Positions 9,143 through 19,055 of a stretch of 64,000 bases of DNA are shown here, piece by piece. The stretch comes from Gracilaria domingensis (taxonomy: Eukaryota; Rhodophyta; Florideophyceae; Gracilariales; Gracilariaceae). The translations under genes and the position numbers were made by a program. The DNA lies in NCBI GenBank assembly GCA_022539475.1, contig VCMS01000218.1, positions 107,667-171,666 on the forward strand. The letters are read 5' to 3'. Within the stretch, counting starts at the first letter, position 1; each line of letters begins with the position of its first letter. The notes below the pieces were generated by a model, which was not told the origin of the DNA, ran no database searches, and saw only the letters and a list, made by a program, of their open reading frames with translations.

Positions 9143-10567
9143 TTATGGATCATGAAACTTGCAGATAATCACTCCTCCGTCGCTCATCGCGTACACCGTA
9201 GTTTTCGCGCTCCAGTAGGACGTCCAGACGTCCACATCACTGGGCATCTCCGCTATTGTGAACATATCGTTACCACGCAAAACTGTTACTTTCGAACCTT
9301 TCAATTTCCAAGAAACGCCTTCCTTCGCTGTGTTTACCGCTTCTTTCGAAGCGGGGTCAGACCAAGGGCTTGTCCACGTCAAAGTGGTACCATCAGAAAG
9401 CACGGCACTAATGGCACTCGCGTCATCAGATTCCAAGTTAAAGAATATGCGTTCAGGTATACCTGCCACATTCCAAACATGAATGGCCTCGGATGTACTT
9501 TGTCCTATATTCCACACCCGCACACTGTCGTCAAACGAACCGGAAGCCACCAGCGTGCCATCGCTACTGAACGCGACGCACCGAACCGAATCTGTGTGCC
9601 CAGTGAACGAGTGCAGCTGCGTGCCATCGCACACGCGCCACACTCGCACGCTGTCGTCATCCGAACCGGAAGCCACCAGCGTGCCATCGCCACTGAACGC
9701 GACGCACCGAACCGAATCTGTGTGCCCAGTGAACGAATGGAGCTGCGTGCCGTCGCACACGCGCCACACCCGCACGCTTTCGTCATCCGAACCAGAAGCC
9801 ACCAGCGTGCCATCGCCGCTGAACGCCACGCAGTTGACCGAACGTGTGTGCCCAGTGAACGAGTGCAGCTGCGTGCCATCGCCCACGCGCCACACCCGCA
9901 CGCCTTTGTCACCCGAACCGGAAGCCACCAGCGTGCCATCGCTACTGAACGCGACGCACCAAACCCGATGTGTGTGCCCAGTGAACGAGTGCAGCTGCTT
10001 GCCATCGCACACGCGCCACACTCGCACGCTTTCGTCTTCCGAACCGGAAGCCAGCAGCGTGCCATCGCCACTGAACGCGACGCACCAAACCGAATTTGTG
10101 TGCCCAGTGAGTGGCACGTGCGACAACCGATTGTCATTGCACACAAATGTTACTTCCAAACTGCCATCTTCGAATCCAAGCACAAACGTTTCCGCGGAGT
10201 GAATAGCCCATGCGCTCGCTTCTTGAAACCGTGCTTGGCTCTGAGTGCCATTCAAGTCTATTTCGTTCAACCCTTTCCCCTGTTGGTAAACCTGCACTTT
10301 TGTAGTGCTGCTTCCTTCACTGGCCACACAAATCGCGAACTTACCATCGTAACTGAGCTCCGGGTAGGATGGAACCTCGTGAGGTCCATTCTCCGCTACT
10401 TGTTGCTCTGGGTCATAAAACGTTAAGGTATCTGCTTTGCGATTCCATAGTGCCACAGTTGACAAGTCTTTGGAGATCCACATCGGAAGTCCATATTCAC
10501 TTACATCCCAACGTGCCTCCTCCCTTTCATCCTGTGGAGCCAGAAACGGCTGTACGGTTGAAGCCAC
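9143..10567 (-). CDS. WD40-repeat C-terminal half of a STAND-type NB-ARC/WD40 protein
   Basis: The 474-aa ORF contains five WD40 repeats at about residues 150-360, each 42 aa, of the form TGHT..V.CVAFSGDGTLVASGS.D.SVRVWRVCDG.QLHSF. The DNA repeats are exactly 126 bp apart and nearly identical, so the array is young or kept uniform by recombination. WD40 arrays fold into propellers and act as the sensor in STAND ATPases. The ORF overlaps the end of the NB-ARC ORF by 67 nt in another frame. A one-base indel in the GGGG run near 10580 would fuse the two into one protein of about 1,150 residues. Non-repeat beta-rich sequence flanks the array. Confidence 0.8.
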   Translation of the reverse strand: MASTVQPFLAPQDEREEARWDVSEYGLPMWISKDLSTVALWNRKADTLTFYDPEQQVAENGPHEVPSYPELSYDGKFAICVASEGSSTTKVQVYQQGKGLNEIDLNGTQSQARFQEASAWAIHSAETFVLGFEDGSLEVTFVCNDNRLSHVPLTGHTNSVWCVAFSGDGTLLASGSEDESVRVWRVCDGKQLHSFTGHTHRVWCVAFSSDGTLVASGSGDKGVRVWRVGDGTQLHSFTGHTRSVNCVAFSGDGTLVASGSDDESVRVWRVCDGTQLHSFTGHTDSVRCVAFSGDGTLVASGSDDDSVRVWRVCDGTQLHSFTGHTDSVRCVAFSSDGTLVASGSFDDSVRVWNIGQSTSEAIHVWNVAGIPERIFFNLESDDASAISAVLSDGTTLTWTSPWSDPASKEAVNTAKEGVSWKLKGSKVTVLRGNDMFTIAEMPSDVDVWTSYWSAKTTVYAMSDGGVIICKFHDP

Positions 10568-12594
10568 GCACCCCTCTCAAAAGTTTCTATGCTTTCTAGA
10601 AACATGCATATGCTTCTACCCTCTTTCTTTTCCAGACGTCCAAACATATGAAACCCAAGTGAGTACCGGTGCTTGCTTATGCTCGGCCAACAACTCTGCA
10701 GTGCCCTTTGCAACGCTTTCACTTCTTCCTCCACTTCGATTCCAGCCTCAATGACCCGCCCAAAGTTTACTGCCACACCAATCCATCCCCTCCTGTCTTC
10801 TAGCCATCGCATCATGAATCTCGCGTCGCATAGCAACCCCCATAATTCCTTTTCGCGCCTTGCTTCTACAAGGTGGTGTCCCAAGTTTTCTATCATGTAC
10901 TCCTCCTCATGTCCAAGCTCCCACCATGGACGATACCAGTTGTCTCCGAACCGATTCATTTCTGTACTCTGCCCAAGAAAGGACTCCAGAACTTCTTCAT
11001 GATACTTTGCTATGCCCTTTTCTTTGTCATCAACGTTCTCTCGACATAGATCAATGATTTTGTCATGCGCTCGAATGAATTTACCCGCCCTCTTCTCGCG
11101 AATCACCTCCACTAAACACATCTCTTTCATGCGCTTAACCAGCCGCAACGTGTCCTTCTTCTCGAGCCCCCATAATCGTTGCAACACGCCTATTGGCATC
11201 CGCTTCTGCTTTTGCATTATACACAATCTCTTGAATTTGTCTTTAACTGACCAGCTGCAACCTTCTTGAAGACAATCTTTCTCCAGTCTTTGTTCCACAA
11301 GGTTCAGACTTCCAGACACTATACGTTGTAGGCTCCGATCATAATCTCCAATGCTTTCGCGAGTTAGATCACCTTCGTTTACTATATCCTGCACCCACTC
11401 ACCAATGACTTCAGATGCTTCCTCCACATCGAAACAGTCCTCAACTTCCTCTCTCAACATCGCACCAGCTATTGAAAGACACAACACCCATCCCCCGCAT
11501 TCCTCCAGAACCTTCTCCAACGCACGTCTACATTCCTCACTCTCCTTCTCCCACTCCAGTACATCTGCTTTCTTTTCGCTCCCCAAGTATGATAGAAGCA
11601 CCTCCCTAGAAACATTTCCAGTCGTCGGCAAATACATGAATGATACAGCGTCGTCACATATATCTCCGATCTTTTTGTCACGGCTTGAGACCACAACAGT
11701 ACACTTGCTTCCACAACTCAGATAATCTTGCAACCACGAAAGCACATCCTTGTTCTTATCCCACACATCATCGATAACAAGCAAGACCTTCTTTGACTCA
11801 AACAAGTGACATAGCTTTCTAAGCGCAACTCTCACACTCAAATTGTTCTCATTGCCCATTCCTTCTTCCAGTTGTGTGCCTCCGCAGTTTAACGCACATA
11901 TTCTAATCTGGTCTAGTAAACCAGCATCATCGAGGTCCTCCCCAAACGAAAACCAATGCACTCCGTCTTCAAAATGTTCCTCAACTCGAGAATCTGTGCA
12001 AAGCCACTTCAGTGCCACAGTCTTGCCCATGCCGCCTGGTCCGTGCGCACAGTACATTGGAATCCTATCACTAACAGTTGATGAGAGCACAAGGTGCCTC
12101 AGCTTTGCTTCACGTACCATCTCTCCATTTCCATTCGTTTTGTCGCAGTGGACATAAGGGTTCTCCGGTAGGTGTGGCTTGTAGTGATAGACGATAAACG
12201 AATCCGCATATTGGTTCAAACTGGCCATAGTGCGATCGACTTGTTGCTGAACTTTTTCAATGATGTTGCGGGCTTGCACAAGATTCTCATTGTCCCTTAC
12301 GACATGTGTGTCCAGCACACCTTTTCTGTTTTCAGGTAGCACCTTATCTAGCTCTTTTTTCGCCTTTGACAGATCTTGGGTCCATTTAAGGACTTTGTCC
12401 TGCAATCCCTTTTGCTCAAGCAAAGGACGAAATCGATCGATGTCCTTACATAGCCCATCTCTGTGTCTATCAAGCCCGTCCAAGTCTTGCGGTATTCGTT
12501 TACCACGTCGAACTCTTTGTCCAAACTTGACCCCTTCTTGTACAACAAACGACGCAGTTGATGCCGTAGCCGAGGTTATCTCCGCTCCACCCAT
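10501..12594 (-). CDS. NB-ARC (STAND) ATPase, N-terminal half of NB-ARC/WD40 protein
   Basis: I chose the ATG at 12594 because the frame upstream has only a TTG start. Residues 1-150 are helical and charged, like the signalling or oligomerisation domains of STAND proteins. The NB-ARC follows: Walker A GPGGMGKT at ~185-192, Walker B VLLVIDDVW at ~270-278, an SSRD sensor, and a GGWVLCLSIAG segment in the GLPL position. A winged-helix-like region and a helical tail come next. NB-ARC proteins are nucleotide-switched scaffolds, commonly used in self/non-self recognition and cell death. The ORF ends by running out of frame where the WD40 ORF begins, so the pair is probably one gene with a frameshift or base-calling error. 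Confidence 0.8.
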   Translation of the reverse strand: MGGAEITSATASTASFVVQEGVKFGQRVRRGKRIPQDLDGLDRHRDGLCKDIDRFRPLLEQKGLQDKVLKWTQDLSKAKKELDKVLPENRKGVLDTHVVRDNENLVQARNIIEKVQQQVDRTMASLNQYADSFIVYHYKPHLPENPYVHCDKTNGNGEMVREAKLRHLVLSSTVSDRIPMYCAHGPGGMGKTVALKWLCTDSRVEEHFEDGVHWFSFGEDLDDAGLLDQIRICALNCGGTQLEEGMGNENNLSVRVALRKLCHLFESKKVLLVIDDVWDKNKDVLSWLQDYLSCGSKCTVVVSSRDKKIGDICDDAVSFMYLPTTGNVSREVLLSYLGSEKKADVLEWEKESEECRRALEKVLEECGGWVLCLSIAGAMLREEVEDCFDVEEASEVIGEWVQDIVNEGDLTRESIGDYDRSLQRIVSGSLNLVEQRLEKDCLQEGCSWSVKDKFKRLCIMQKQKRMPIGVLQRLWGLEKKDTLRLVKRMKEMCLVEVIREKRAGKFIRAHDKIIDLCRENVDDKEKGIAKYHEEVLESFLGQSTEMNRFGDNWYRPWWELGHEEEYMIENLGHHLVEARREKELWGLLCDARFMMRWLEDRRGWIGVAVNFGRVIEAGIEVEEEVKALQRALQSCWPSISKHRYSLGFHMFGRLEKKEGRSICMFLESIETFERGAWLQPYSRFWLHRMKGRRHVGM

Positions 12595-12683
12595 TGTCGC
12601 CAGCGGCCGTTGTGCTTGCCGTCCTCGAAGATTTCGGTGTACAAACAGGTTGATTTTACTACTGCTGGCCGGTACCAAGAGCA

Positions 12684-12944
12684 GTGGCAAGCGAGCTGGT
12701 GCAGAATATGGGGGCTTCGTTGAAAGTGACAGAATCAGGGGTTGCAGGTGGTCGAACGTGGTTCATGAGGCAGCTCGTAAGCTCTCGAGTCGAACAAATC
12801 GCTTTTAGGGACATTGGACATGGTGCGATTGCAGCCTTTGGACAAAGTTTGCATGAAGTACCGGAGGCTTCACAATTGGATTGTCGTACAATACCGCACC
12901 TTGGTGGTCGCCCTGGAGCGAACCGTTCTGCAGTAATAAGTTAA
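12684..12944 (+). CDS. Small hypothetical protein, 86 aa
   Basis: An ATG-started ORF (MASELVQNMGAS...) leaves the same intergenic space as the NB-ARC gene, head to head with it. Composition is ordinary and no domain is recognised. It may equally be 5' UTR or chance. Confidence 0.25.
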   Translation: MASELVQNMGASLKVTESGVAGGRTWFMRQLVSSRVEQIAFRDIGHGAIAAFGQSLHEVPEASQLDCRTIPHLGGRPGANRSAVIS

Positions 12945-13038
12945 ACTGCATTGGCCGTCCATGACCGACGCCTATCGCTGGAGTTCAGCGGCTGGACACT
13001 GCAGTACGCGGCGTGTCCACTTACGAAGGTAGTACAAC

Positions 13039-13356
13039 GTGGTTTCAAATGTTTCGTTCGTTTGTACAAAAAGCTGTGGTGCGCGCAATGATTTCTCGCG
13101 AAACAAATGTGACTGTGGCGGATTGAAGTATTCCGCAAGGAATGAGCGAGGTCGACTGCGGGTGAGCGCTGGCGGGAGCAAAAAGCTTCTACCAAGGTAC
13201 AGTAGCATTGAACAAGGGCCATACCCTCTCTCAGCTCTGGAGCAGGCTCGGCCGCATCTCACGAGATGGGAAGATTTGAACCTTCAAAGTTTGGAGGTTT
13301 GTGTGAAAGTTGAAAATCGAGTTTTGCGCAACTTTGGCGTGAAAAGTTCGCACTGA
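13039..13356 (+). CDS. Small protein with possible RanBP2-type zinc finger
   Basis: The 105-aa ORF begins near a C-x3-C-x3-N-x6-C-x-C pattern (CTKSCGARNDFSRNKCDCGG). This resembles the RanBP2/ZRANB zinc finger, where the Asn and four Cys are the signature, but the last Cys spacing is one short. The remainder is basic and unremarkable. It sits between the NB-ARC and GET3-like genes. A pseudogene or chance match is possible. Confidence 0.3.
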   Translation: MVSNVSFVCTKSCGARNDFSRNKCDCGGLKYSARNERGRLRVSAGGSKKLLPRYSSIEQGPYPLSALEQARPHLTRWEDLNLQSLEVCVKVENRVLRNFGVKSSH

Positions 13357-13412
13357 AAACGGATGCGCCAGATCTCATCGCATGCGCGCGCCATGCGCGC
13401 GTAGCGTTGGTA

Positions 13413-13545
13413 GTACCAACTTGGTACTACCAAGTACGAGATTTGGCCTTCTGTCGTACCAACTTGGTACTACCAAGTACGAGATTTGGCCTTCTGTCGT
13501 ACCAACTTGGTACGACAGAAGGTCGCCAAGTTGGTACGACAGAAG
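13413..13545. repeat. Palindromic 43-bp repeats upstream of GET3-like gene
   Basis: A 43-bp unit starting GTACCAACTTGGTAC (itself a palindrome) occurs at 13413 and 13456. A third core at 13499 is followed by the unit's tail in inverted orientation (GACAGAAGG.C). The array ends about 65 bp before the GET3-like ATG, so it could be a promoter or operator-like element or a foldback relic. Confidence 0.75.
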
Positions 13546-13610
13546 GCCACATCTCGCGCCGCAATTCCGCCGTCGCGCCGCACCGCCACCGCCCACCGCC
13601 CACCGCCACG

Positions 13611-14458
13611 ATGAACGCGCTGTTCGTGCCGCCGACGGCGCCGCCGCTCGCGCGCGGGCGCGCGCCGCGCGGCGCGCCACTGATGGTGCTGGGCATTCCG
13701 CGCGTGTTTGGGCGGCGCGTCAAGGACGAGCAGCGCGTGCAGATGGTGGAGCCGGCGCCGGAGGCGATGAGGAAGGAGGGCGCGCTGCAATGGGCGCACG
13801 CGCACCCGTTTCAGGCGGCGGTGCTAGTGTCGCTGTGTCTGGTGCTGATTCGGCGCTCGATCGCCGTGCTGGCGCCGGGCGGCGGCGGCGCCGTGGACAA
13901 GGGCGCGGCCGGGGGACGTGCGGTGGCTACGGCGGCGCAGCAGCAGCGGGGCGGCGCGGAAGTGGACGCGGCGACTGCGGGCGCGGCGGCGAAGGGGTCG
14001 AGGCTGCGCGCGGTGCCGAGTCGACACGAGACGAGGGAGGAGGCGCTGGACCTGCTGGGCAACACGGCGCGCAAGTACATCATCGTGGGCGGCAAGGGCG
14101 GCGTGAGCAAGACGTCCATGTCGGCGGCAGTGGCGACGGCGTTTGCGGACCGCGGGCAGACGACGCTGATTGTGTCGACGGACCCCGTGCACTCGCTGTC
14201 GGACGCGTTTGGACAGAGCGTGTCGGGCGTGGACGCGGTGCCGGTGATGGGCATCGACAACCTGTACGCGCAGGAGGTAAGTCCGGACTCGATGAAGGCT
14301 ACGTTCAAGATGATGCAGCAGATGGATGGCGCGTCGGACATGGAGGAGATGGGGCTGGACAACCTCAACTCGCTGTTCGAGACGATCCCGCCCGGGCAGT
14401 GCCAAGAACGTTTCCTGCGAGCGCGATGCTCCTGCAAAGTTCAGCGCCAAGGAGGATA
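13611..14458 (+). CDS. GET3/ArsA-type ATPase, truncated N-terminal part
   Basis: The ATG at 13611 follows GC-rich leader. Residues ~1-60 are basic and Arg/Pro-rich. A hydrophobic segment (AAVLVSLCLVLI) at ~67-87 could be a membrane or organelle-targeting part. A linker precedes the ATPase at ~145: YIIVGGKGGVSKTSMSAAVA at ~156-175, then STDPVHSLSDAFGQ, the switch I/A-loop region typical of GET3/ArsA. The deviant P-loop normally reads GKGGVGKT; here the third-position Gly is Ser. GET3 proteins are dimeric ATPases delivering tail-anchored proteins, and plastid forms exist. The frame ends soon after FETIPPG, although IILAQVVKALEDF, resembling the family continuation, appears 100 nt later. At best the gene needs an intron with a weak (GC) donor, and the catalytic C-terminal half is absent. 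Very high GC sets it apart from its neighbours. Confidence 0.65.
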
Positions 14459-15956
14459 GGGGTACCTCTCTTGCCACCCTTACCAGGTTTTACGAAACAT
14501 TCAGGACATGGAACGCAAGAAATCATCCTCGCGCAGGTCGTCAAAGCCCTTGAAGACTTCTAAAGTCACTCTTGAACATAGCGGCAATGAGATATCCTCT
14601 CTGACAGCTGCTGTGCAGCCGGTTCAGAACATGATTTATCGTATGATACTACTGACAAGCAGTCTTTCGGACATTGTCATTTTTGGAGACGATGCCACCG
14701 TGTGGAAGATACTTGACAATGTTGATTGTGATTTACTTCTTAGTAATGAGTTTGATTCTGAATCATAAGAATCGAATCACACTTGTATTGACTATATCTA
14801 CCGATCGATTGACTACCAACCGAACAACAAACAACTCAGGACGACCTTCTTATATCGAACCCACAAATCATTGACTAAGTGAAGAGTACTACGAATGCAA
14901 TCACCACGTCCTGTAATTAACACATAAGAACATTTCTAATGGTTATGTGCTTTGATACTCTAGATACAGTAACTCATGCAATATCCTTGAAGAAGCACAT
15001 AAGTTAGGACTAGGTTGATTTAAATCTAAACCCACTCAAGCGTTTCTTTCTTGCTCCTGTTCTCCATTTTGTAATCTCATTTGGGGATGGATTTCTACGC
15101 AGTAGAGAGCATACCATGGGAAGAAGGTTGTGTGATTGTCTGTGTCAAGCAACGACATTTCAACCATAATCTCCGTCTACACCGAGGTTCTCCATACGTT
15201 TTTATATGACCTTGCTGCAAATAGAACTGAACGCGTTTTCATGGACATATCGGCAGTTGTGAGCGGAATGGAGTGGTTATCTGCACTTCCATATGTATAG
15301 AAGAATGAATGCGATGTGTGAACTCAAAAGGACAGGCGACAGGCTACACGTTGGGTGTTGACGCAAACATGGTTCAATATAGCGATTCGAGGCCGTATGA
15401 AAGCTACGGCTTCAACGTTCTATATCGAGAGCCCTTGATGAAGCAGCATAAACACAAAGTGTTTTCAATTCAGCAATGAAGTGCAACAGCTGACCATAAA
15501 GAAGAGAGGGAACCAAGACGTGAGTGTAGAGCCAAGCTACGGCATTTCTTCTGTGGTCTTTTGTGGTTCTTCTGTGGTCTTTTGTGGTAGCGTTTGAAGA
15601 GTGTCGCTTAAAGGAAGTAGAGATTTTACCATGGGATTCGTCGATGATCTGAGTTGCACACGAAACAAGTACCACTGTACCTGCTCTTTCTATTTCAAGA
15701 AGCCTTGCCATGAGAGCGACTATTCCAAACCTGCAAAACACTTGTCTCTCCAACGTGTAAGAATTGGAACTCGGCAGAACGAACATCGAAAGGCTTAATA
15801 CGAGGCCAGTCGCAAGATTTAGAAACACCAAGATTCTCAAGCACAATACCGTTCTCCCAGAGACTGTGCATATCGGGAATAGCAAGTCTAAAAGAAGAAC
15901 TGCATAGCTGCAACGTCTTTGTGTTCAACTCTATAGCTAAAGTGAAGTGTCCGAAT
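14459..15956. repeat. Segmental duplication copy B, part 1
   Basis: After the GET3-like fragment this stretch repeats the copy A flank (7830-8530), for example ATGGACATATCGGCAGTT, then AAGCAGCATAAACACAAAGT, in the same order and orientation, with moderate divergence. It contains the minus-strand ORF remnant 15695-16000, homologous to 8255-8572. There is no intact gene. It is interrupted at 15973 by the LINE. Confidence 0.7.
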
Positions 15957-15973
15957 AGCTGGATGTCTTCTTC
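15957..15973. repeat. LINE target-site duplication, left
   Basis: AGCTGGATGTCTTCTTC, matching 20087-20103 (AGCTGGATGTCATCTTC) with one mismatch. Confidence 0.8.
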
Positions 15974-16023
15974 TTCTTTAATGCGGACAATGGTCCTCAA
16001 TTACAGGACCAAAGTAAAACTAT

Positions 16024-18159
16024 CTACAGATATTTTTCTCTCGCTAAAAAGGCTAAGAGCTGATGAGGGTGTTCTCTGATCAAAGTTTGCAAATCTAAAT
16101 CGCGTTGTTTAGCTAAAACAGGGATCGTGTGTCTCCGGGATGCGTTCGTCAAAAGGCACCGTTGAACAAAATGTTCCGCGCTTTTCTTCACATTCAAGCC
16201 ACATTCGCATCTCATTGTCTTCTTTTGCATACATGAAACAACAGGATGGAGAAAAGAAACATGGCCGGTGTAAAACTGAGCTATTAAGACTTCTGCCTTG
16301 CGAGCTCTAGCGGAGCTTCCAATGAAATCTAGTACCGATGAAAAGATACACTTAGCTCTCGATGAGACCTTCAATTTTGCTTTCACATCCAGCATATTTT
16401 TTTCCACTTTCACTTGCTCGTGGAGAGGGAAATTAAGCTCACTTCTAGCCAAGGAGTCAACACAATCATTCTGTGAAATATTGCAGTAACTCGGGGTCCA
16501 ACACAAGTATACTGTGCAGCGTTTGCTGAGAGTATGTAAAAGTGTGGCGAGTTTTTGAAGGTGGTGCGGTTGCTTTCGTATGTTGTCTTGTAACGCTAGC
16601 ACAATTGAGAGGGAGTCTGTGAATATTCGAATAATTCCGCAGAAGCCTTCCCGAATGTGTAATAGTGCGGGTGTCATGCTAGCAATTTCTGCTGTGTACG
16701 AGCATACATCAATACAGGCAGGGACAACCTTTGTGAGGTCGTCCTCGCCTAGTCGGTATATGACAAAGGCTCCAGCGGCGAGAGTTTCGGGTCTCAGAAA
16801 GACCATTTTTAGTGTATCCCCATCTGTATTGATGCCAGAAGTTCCGCTGTCGTCCAATATGTATGCCATCTGAAAGGTGTCGTCGTAGTCAACCCAAATC
16901 GTTGGGCGGGTCTGACGTTTGGCGACAAACCTGGATATTGCATCGTTCGAATCCTCACATTTGATTGTATTAGCTTTTCCACAGTACCATCCCTGTTTCC
17001 ATCTTACTGCAACTCGGTTGGTGACCGTGTTCTGTGGGGGAGGTTTCCCAACTGAGCCATCACACCAGATGTCGCAGTCACCACGGGGGAACTGGTTAAT
17101 CAGACGTTTTGTCGCTTCGCGTTGGATGTCCTCCGGATCATCCTTGCTGCACGACGCAGTCAGAAAATGGATTTTGGTCAGTTGCAATAACCCTGTTTCG
17201 TTGGGTAATGGTGCGCGTGGGAGCTGCAACAGTCCTTGCTGAGATGGGTGTTCTTCGGCGAGTTGTTTAAGTGTTGGACGTCGTGATCGTATTCGTGGTG
17301 TCACTTCAGCAGTAAGAAACGTTTTCAGTGGTGTATTGTTTCGCATTCGCATCGTTTTCTCGTATAGAACAGACGCCTTACACCGCGCTATTTCTTGTAA
17401 TGATGGTAGAGCGGTGAGCTCCCTCAGGGCGTCGATTGGCGCTGATGAGACAAACCCGGTTTGGATTCTTAATGCGTCGTTTCGGGCTCTCTCCAGTGCA
17501 TCAACTCCCACCTTGATGGAATTCGATATGATGGTTCCTGTCGCGTACGCTGCAATTGGTTCTGCGAATCCTTTCCGGACTATCTCAATCGTGCGCCAGT
17601 CTGCGCCCCACGATTTGCCTGTCAGAGCACACATTACTCTGCTCCGTCGTTTGTATTTCAAAACGACTTGTTTGAGGTGTTGCGAAAAGCTCAGTTTGGA
17701 GTCAAGCAGGGCACCGAGGAATTTGGCGCAGTCACTGGGTCTCACTACAACGCCGTTGATGCTGAGCGTATAGTTGTCTTCGTTCTGTCTCCAATTTGAG
17801 AGTGTGAATGGAACAACGACAGTCTTGGAGGGGTTCATTCTGATGTCATTCTGTTTGCAGTACTGTGCTAGGCCGTTGAATGCTCGTTGGAGTAACTCTT
17901 GACACTCATCGGGACTTTTTGCCGATACCCACAATAGAGTATCGTCTGCGAACAGATTGACCTCAGCGTTACCTTCGGTTTCTATGACGTGTTCGGGAAG
18001 ATCGGAGACGTAGGCAATCCATAATGCAGGCGAAAGCGTTCCTCCTTGCGCAATCTTCGCGGTACTCTCCTGTCGTTGGTTGTGTTTGTGTTCCAGCGAC
18101 ATTTCCAGTGGCGGTCCATGACGAAGCTCTGGAGCCACCTCCAGAGCTGGGGAGGACAC
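16024..18159 (-). CDS. LINE reverse transcriptase C-terminus, RNase H and terminal Cys/His motif
   Basis: It starts one frame away from the upstream RT ORF. GGTLSPALWIAYVSDL and NLFADDTLLW carry the second catalytic Asp pair (FADD). An RNase H domain follows, with its acidic residues visible: IWCDGSV, SYTAEIASM, IRIFTDSLS and NDCVDSLAR. The tail has CECGLNVKKSAEHFVQRC, the Cys/His signature common after RNase H in I-type LINEs. Overall length and order match one EN-RT-RH polyprotein broken by a single frameshift near 18.1 kb. Confidence 0.8.
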   Translation of the reverse strand: MSSPALEVAPELRHGPPLEMSLEHKHNQRQESTAKIAQGGTLSPALWIAYVSDLPEHVIETEGNAEVNLFADDTLLWVSAKSPDECQELLQRAFNGLAQYCKQNDIRMNPSKTVVVPFTLSNWRQNEDNYTLSINGVVVRPSDCAKFLGALLDSKLSFSQHLKQVVLKYKRRSRVMCALTGKSWGADWRTIEIVRKGFAEPIAAYATGTIISNSIKVGVDALERARNDALRIQTGFVSSAPIDALRELTALPSLQEIARCKASVLYEKTMRMRNNTPLKTFLTAEVTPRIRSRRPTLKQLAEEHPSQQGLLQLPRAPLPNETGLLQLTKIHFLTASCSKDDPEDIQREATKRLINQFPRGDCDIWCDGSVGKPPPQNTVTNRVAVRWKQGWYCGKANTIKCEDSNDAISRFVAKRQTRPTIWVDYDDTFQMAYILDDSGTSGINTDGDTLKMVFLRPETLAAGAFVIYRLGEDDLTKVVPACIDVCSYTAEIASMTPALLHIREGFCGIIRIFTDSLSIVLALQDNIRKQPHHLQKLATLLHTLSKRCTVYLCWTPSYCNISQNDCVDSLARSELNFPLHEQVKVEKNMLDVKAKLKVSSRAKCIFSSVLDFIGSSARARKAEVLIAQFYTGHVSFLHPVVSCMQKKTMRCECGLNVKKSAEHFVQRCLLTNASRRHTIPVLAKQRDLDLQTLIREHPHQLLAFLAREKYL

Positions 18160-18935
18160 CCCATTTTTGCGAGCTTAACGAAGAGACGCGGGTGCGGGAC
18201 GCAGTCATACGCTTTAGAAAAGTCACAAAAGACAGCCAAAACCTTCTCCATTTGGTCCCAGGCGTTTCGGATGCTTTCCGTTACAGCTCCGATGGGTTCT
18301 TCGGTGCTGCGCCCCATTCGAAATCCAGCCTGTTGCGGAGGCAGCTTTGCTTCCAGCCATTGCATGAACAATTTGTTCACCATTCTTTCCGCTATACGCG
18401 CTATAACGGGTGTTAGTGAGATTGGTCTGAATCTGCCTGCAGCGCCAGGTTTGGGTATCGGTACAAGGGTCGAGAGTCTCCATTTCGCTGGGGTGACACC
18501 TTCGGTGAAGGTTCTGTTTATGAGATGCAGAAGCCGTTGAACACCTAGTTCGGGAAGATTCTTCATGAAGGCGATTTCAATTTCATCTGGGCCCGCAGCT
18601 CGGTTTTCGTCCATGTCTGAGATTGCCGTTAAAAAATGTCTCTCGTCGAACTGTACCAACTGTGTGGTCCTGATTTCCTGTTGGTATCGCTTTAGGTGAT
18701 GTACGTATTCTGATCTTCTTTGCTTAACTCTTTGTTCTGGGCGTGCATTTTTCAGTTCCGTCTTTATGAACCATTTGGCTCTTTTCAGATCTGACCAATG
18801 CTCTCCCTCAGGTAGGCACATCGAGGGTGCCGTTCGTCGGCCATCGTCCATCGCACGTAAGATTTTCCAAAGTTTCCAATCGTCCGTCTGCGGCTTCAAT
18901 CCGGTTACTAGCTCTCTCCATGACCATCTCTTCAA
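17982..18935 (-). CDS. LINE reverse transcriptase, fingers/palm part
   Basis: It continues the endonuclease frame after one TAG. Visible RT blocks are ENRAAGPDEIEIAFMKNLP, LVPIPKPG, RPISLTPVIARIAERMV, QAGFRMGRSTEE and VFCDFSKAYDCVPH, the last holding the first catalytic Asp. After DRHWKCRW the frame is lost; the remaining RT resumes in the overlapping ORF 16024-18159. Confidence 0.8.
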   Translation of the reverse strand: MKRWSWRELVTGLKPQTDDWKLWKILRAMDDGRRTAPSMCLPEGEHWSDLKRAKWFIKTELKNARPEQRVKQRRSEYVHHLKRYQQEIRTTQLVQFDERHFLTAISDMDENRAAGPDEIEIAFMKNLPELGVQRLLHLINRTFTEGVTPAKWRLSTLVPIPKPGAAGRFRPISLTPVIARIAERMVNKLFMQWLEAKLPPQQAGFRMGRSTEEPIGAVTESIRNAWDQMEKVLAVFCDFSKAYDCVPHPRLFVKLAKMGCPPQLWRWLQSFVMDRHWKCRWNTNTTNDRRVPRRLRKEERFRLHYGLPTSPIFPNTS

Positions 18936-19055
18936 GTTATCTATCGTTCTTTTTGCCTCTTGCCTTCTTTCCTGCAGTGTATTCTGTGTGTCCTCGCAGG
19001 GGTTTTCTTGCCACGCTTTGAAAGCATTGACGCGGTTTTGAATCGCAACTGATGC

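Noticed and set aside
9113-10426. 437-codon plus ORF and two overlapping ORFs opposite the WD40 gene
   Set aside because: Mirror of the 126-bp WD40 repeats; composition follows the repeat and no independent domain is seen.
13811-14477. Arg/His-rich and Ser/Ala-rich minus ORFs over the GET3-like gene
   Set aside because: GC-rich DNA keeps all frames open; only the plus frame has the P-loop.
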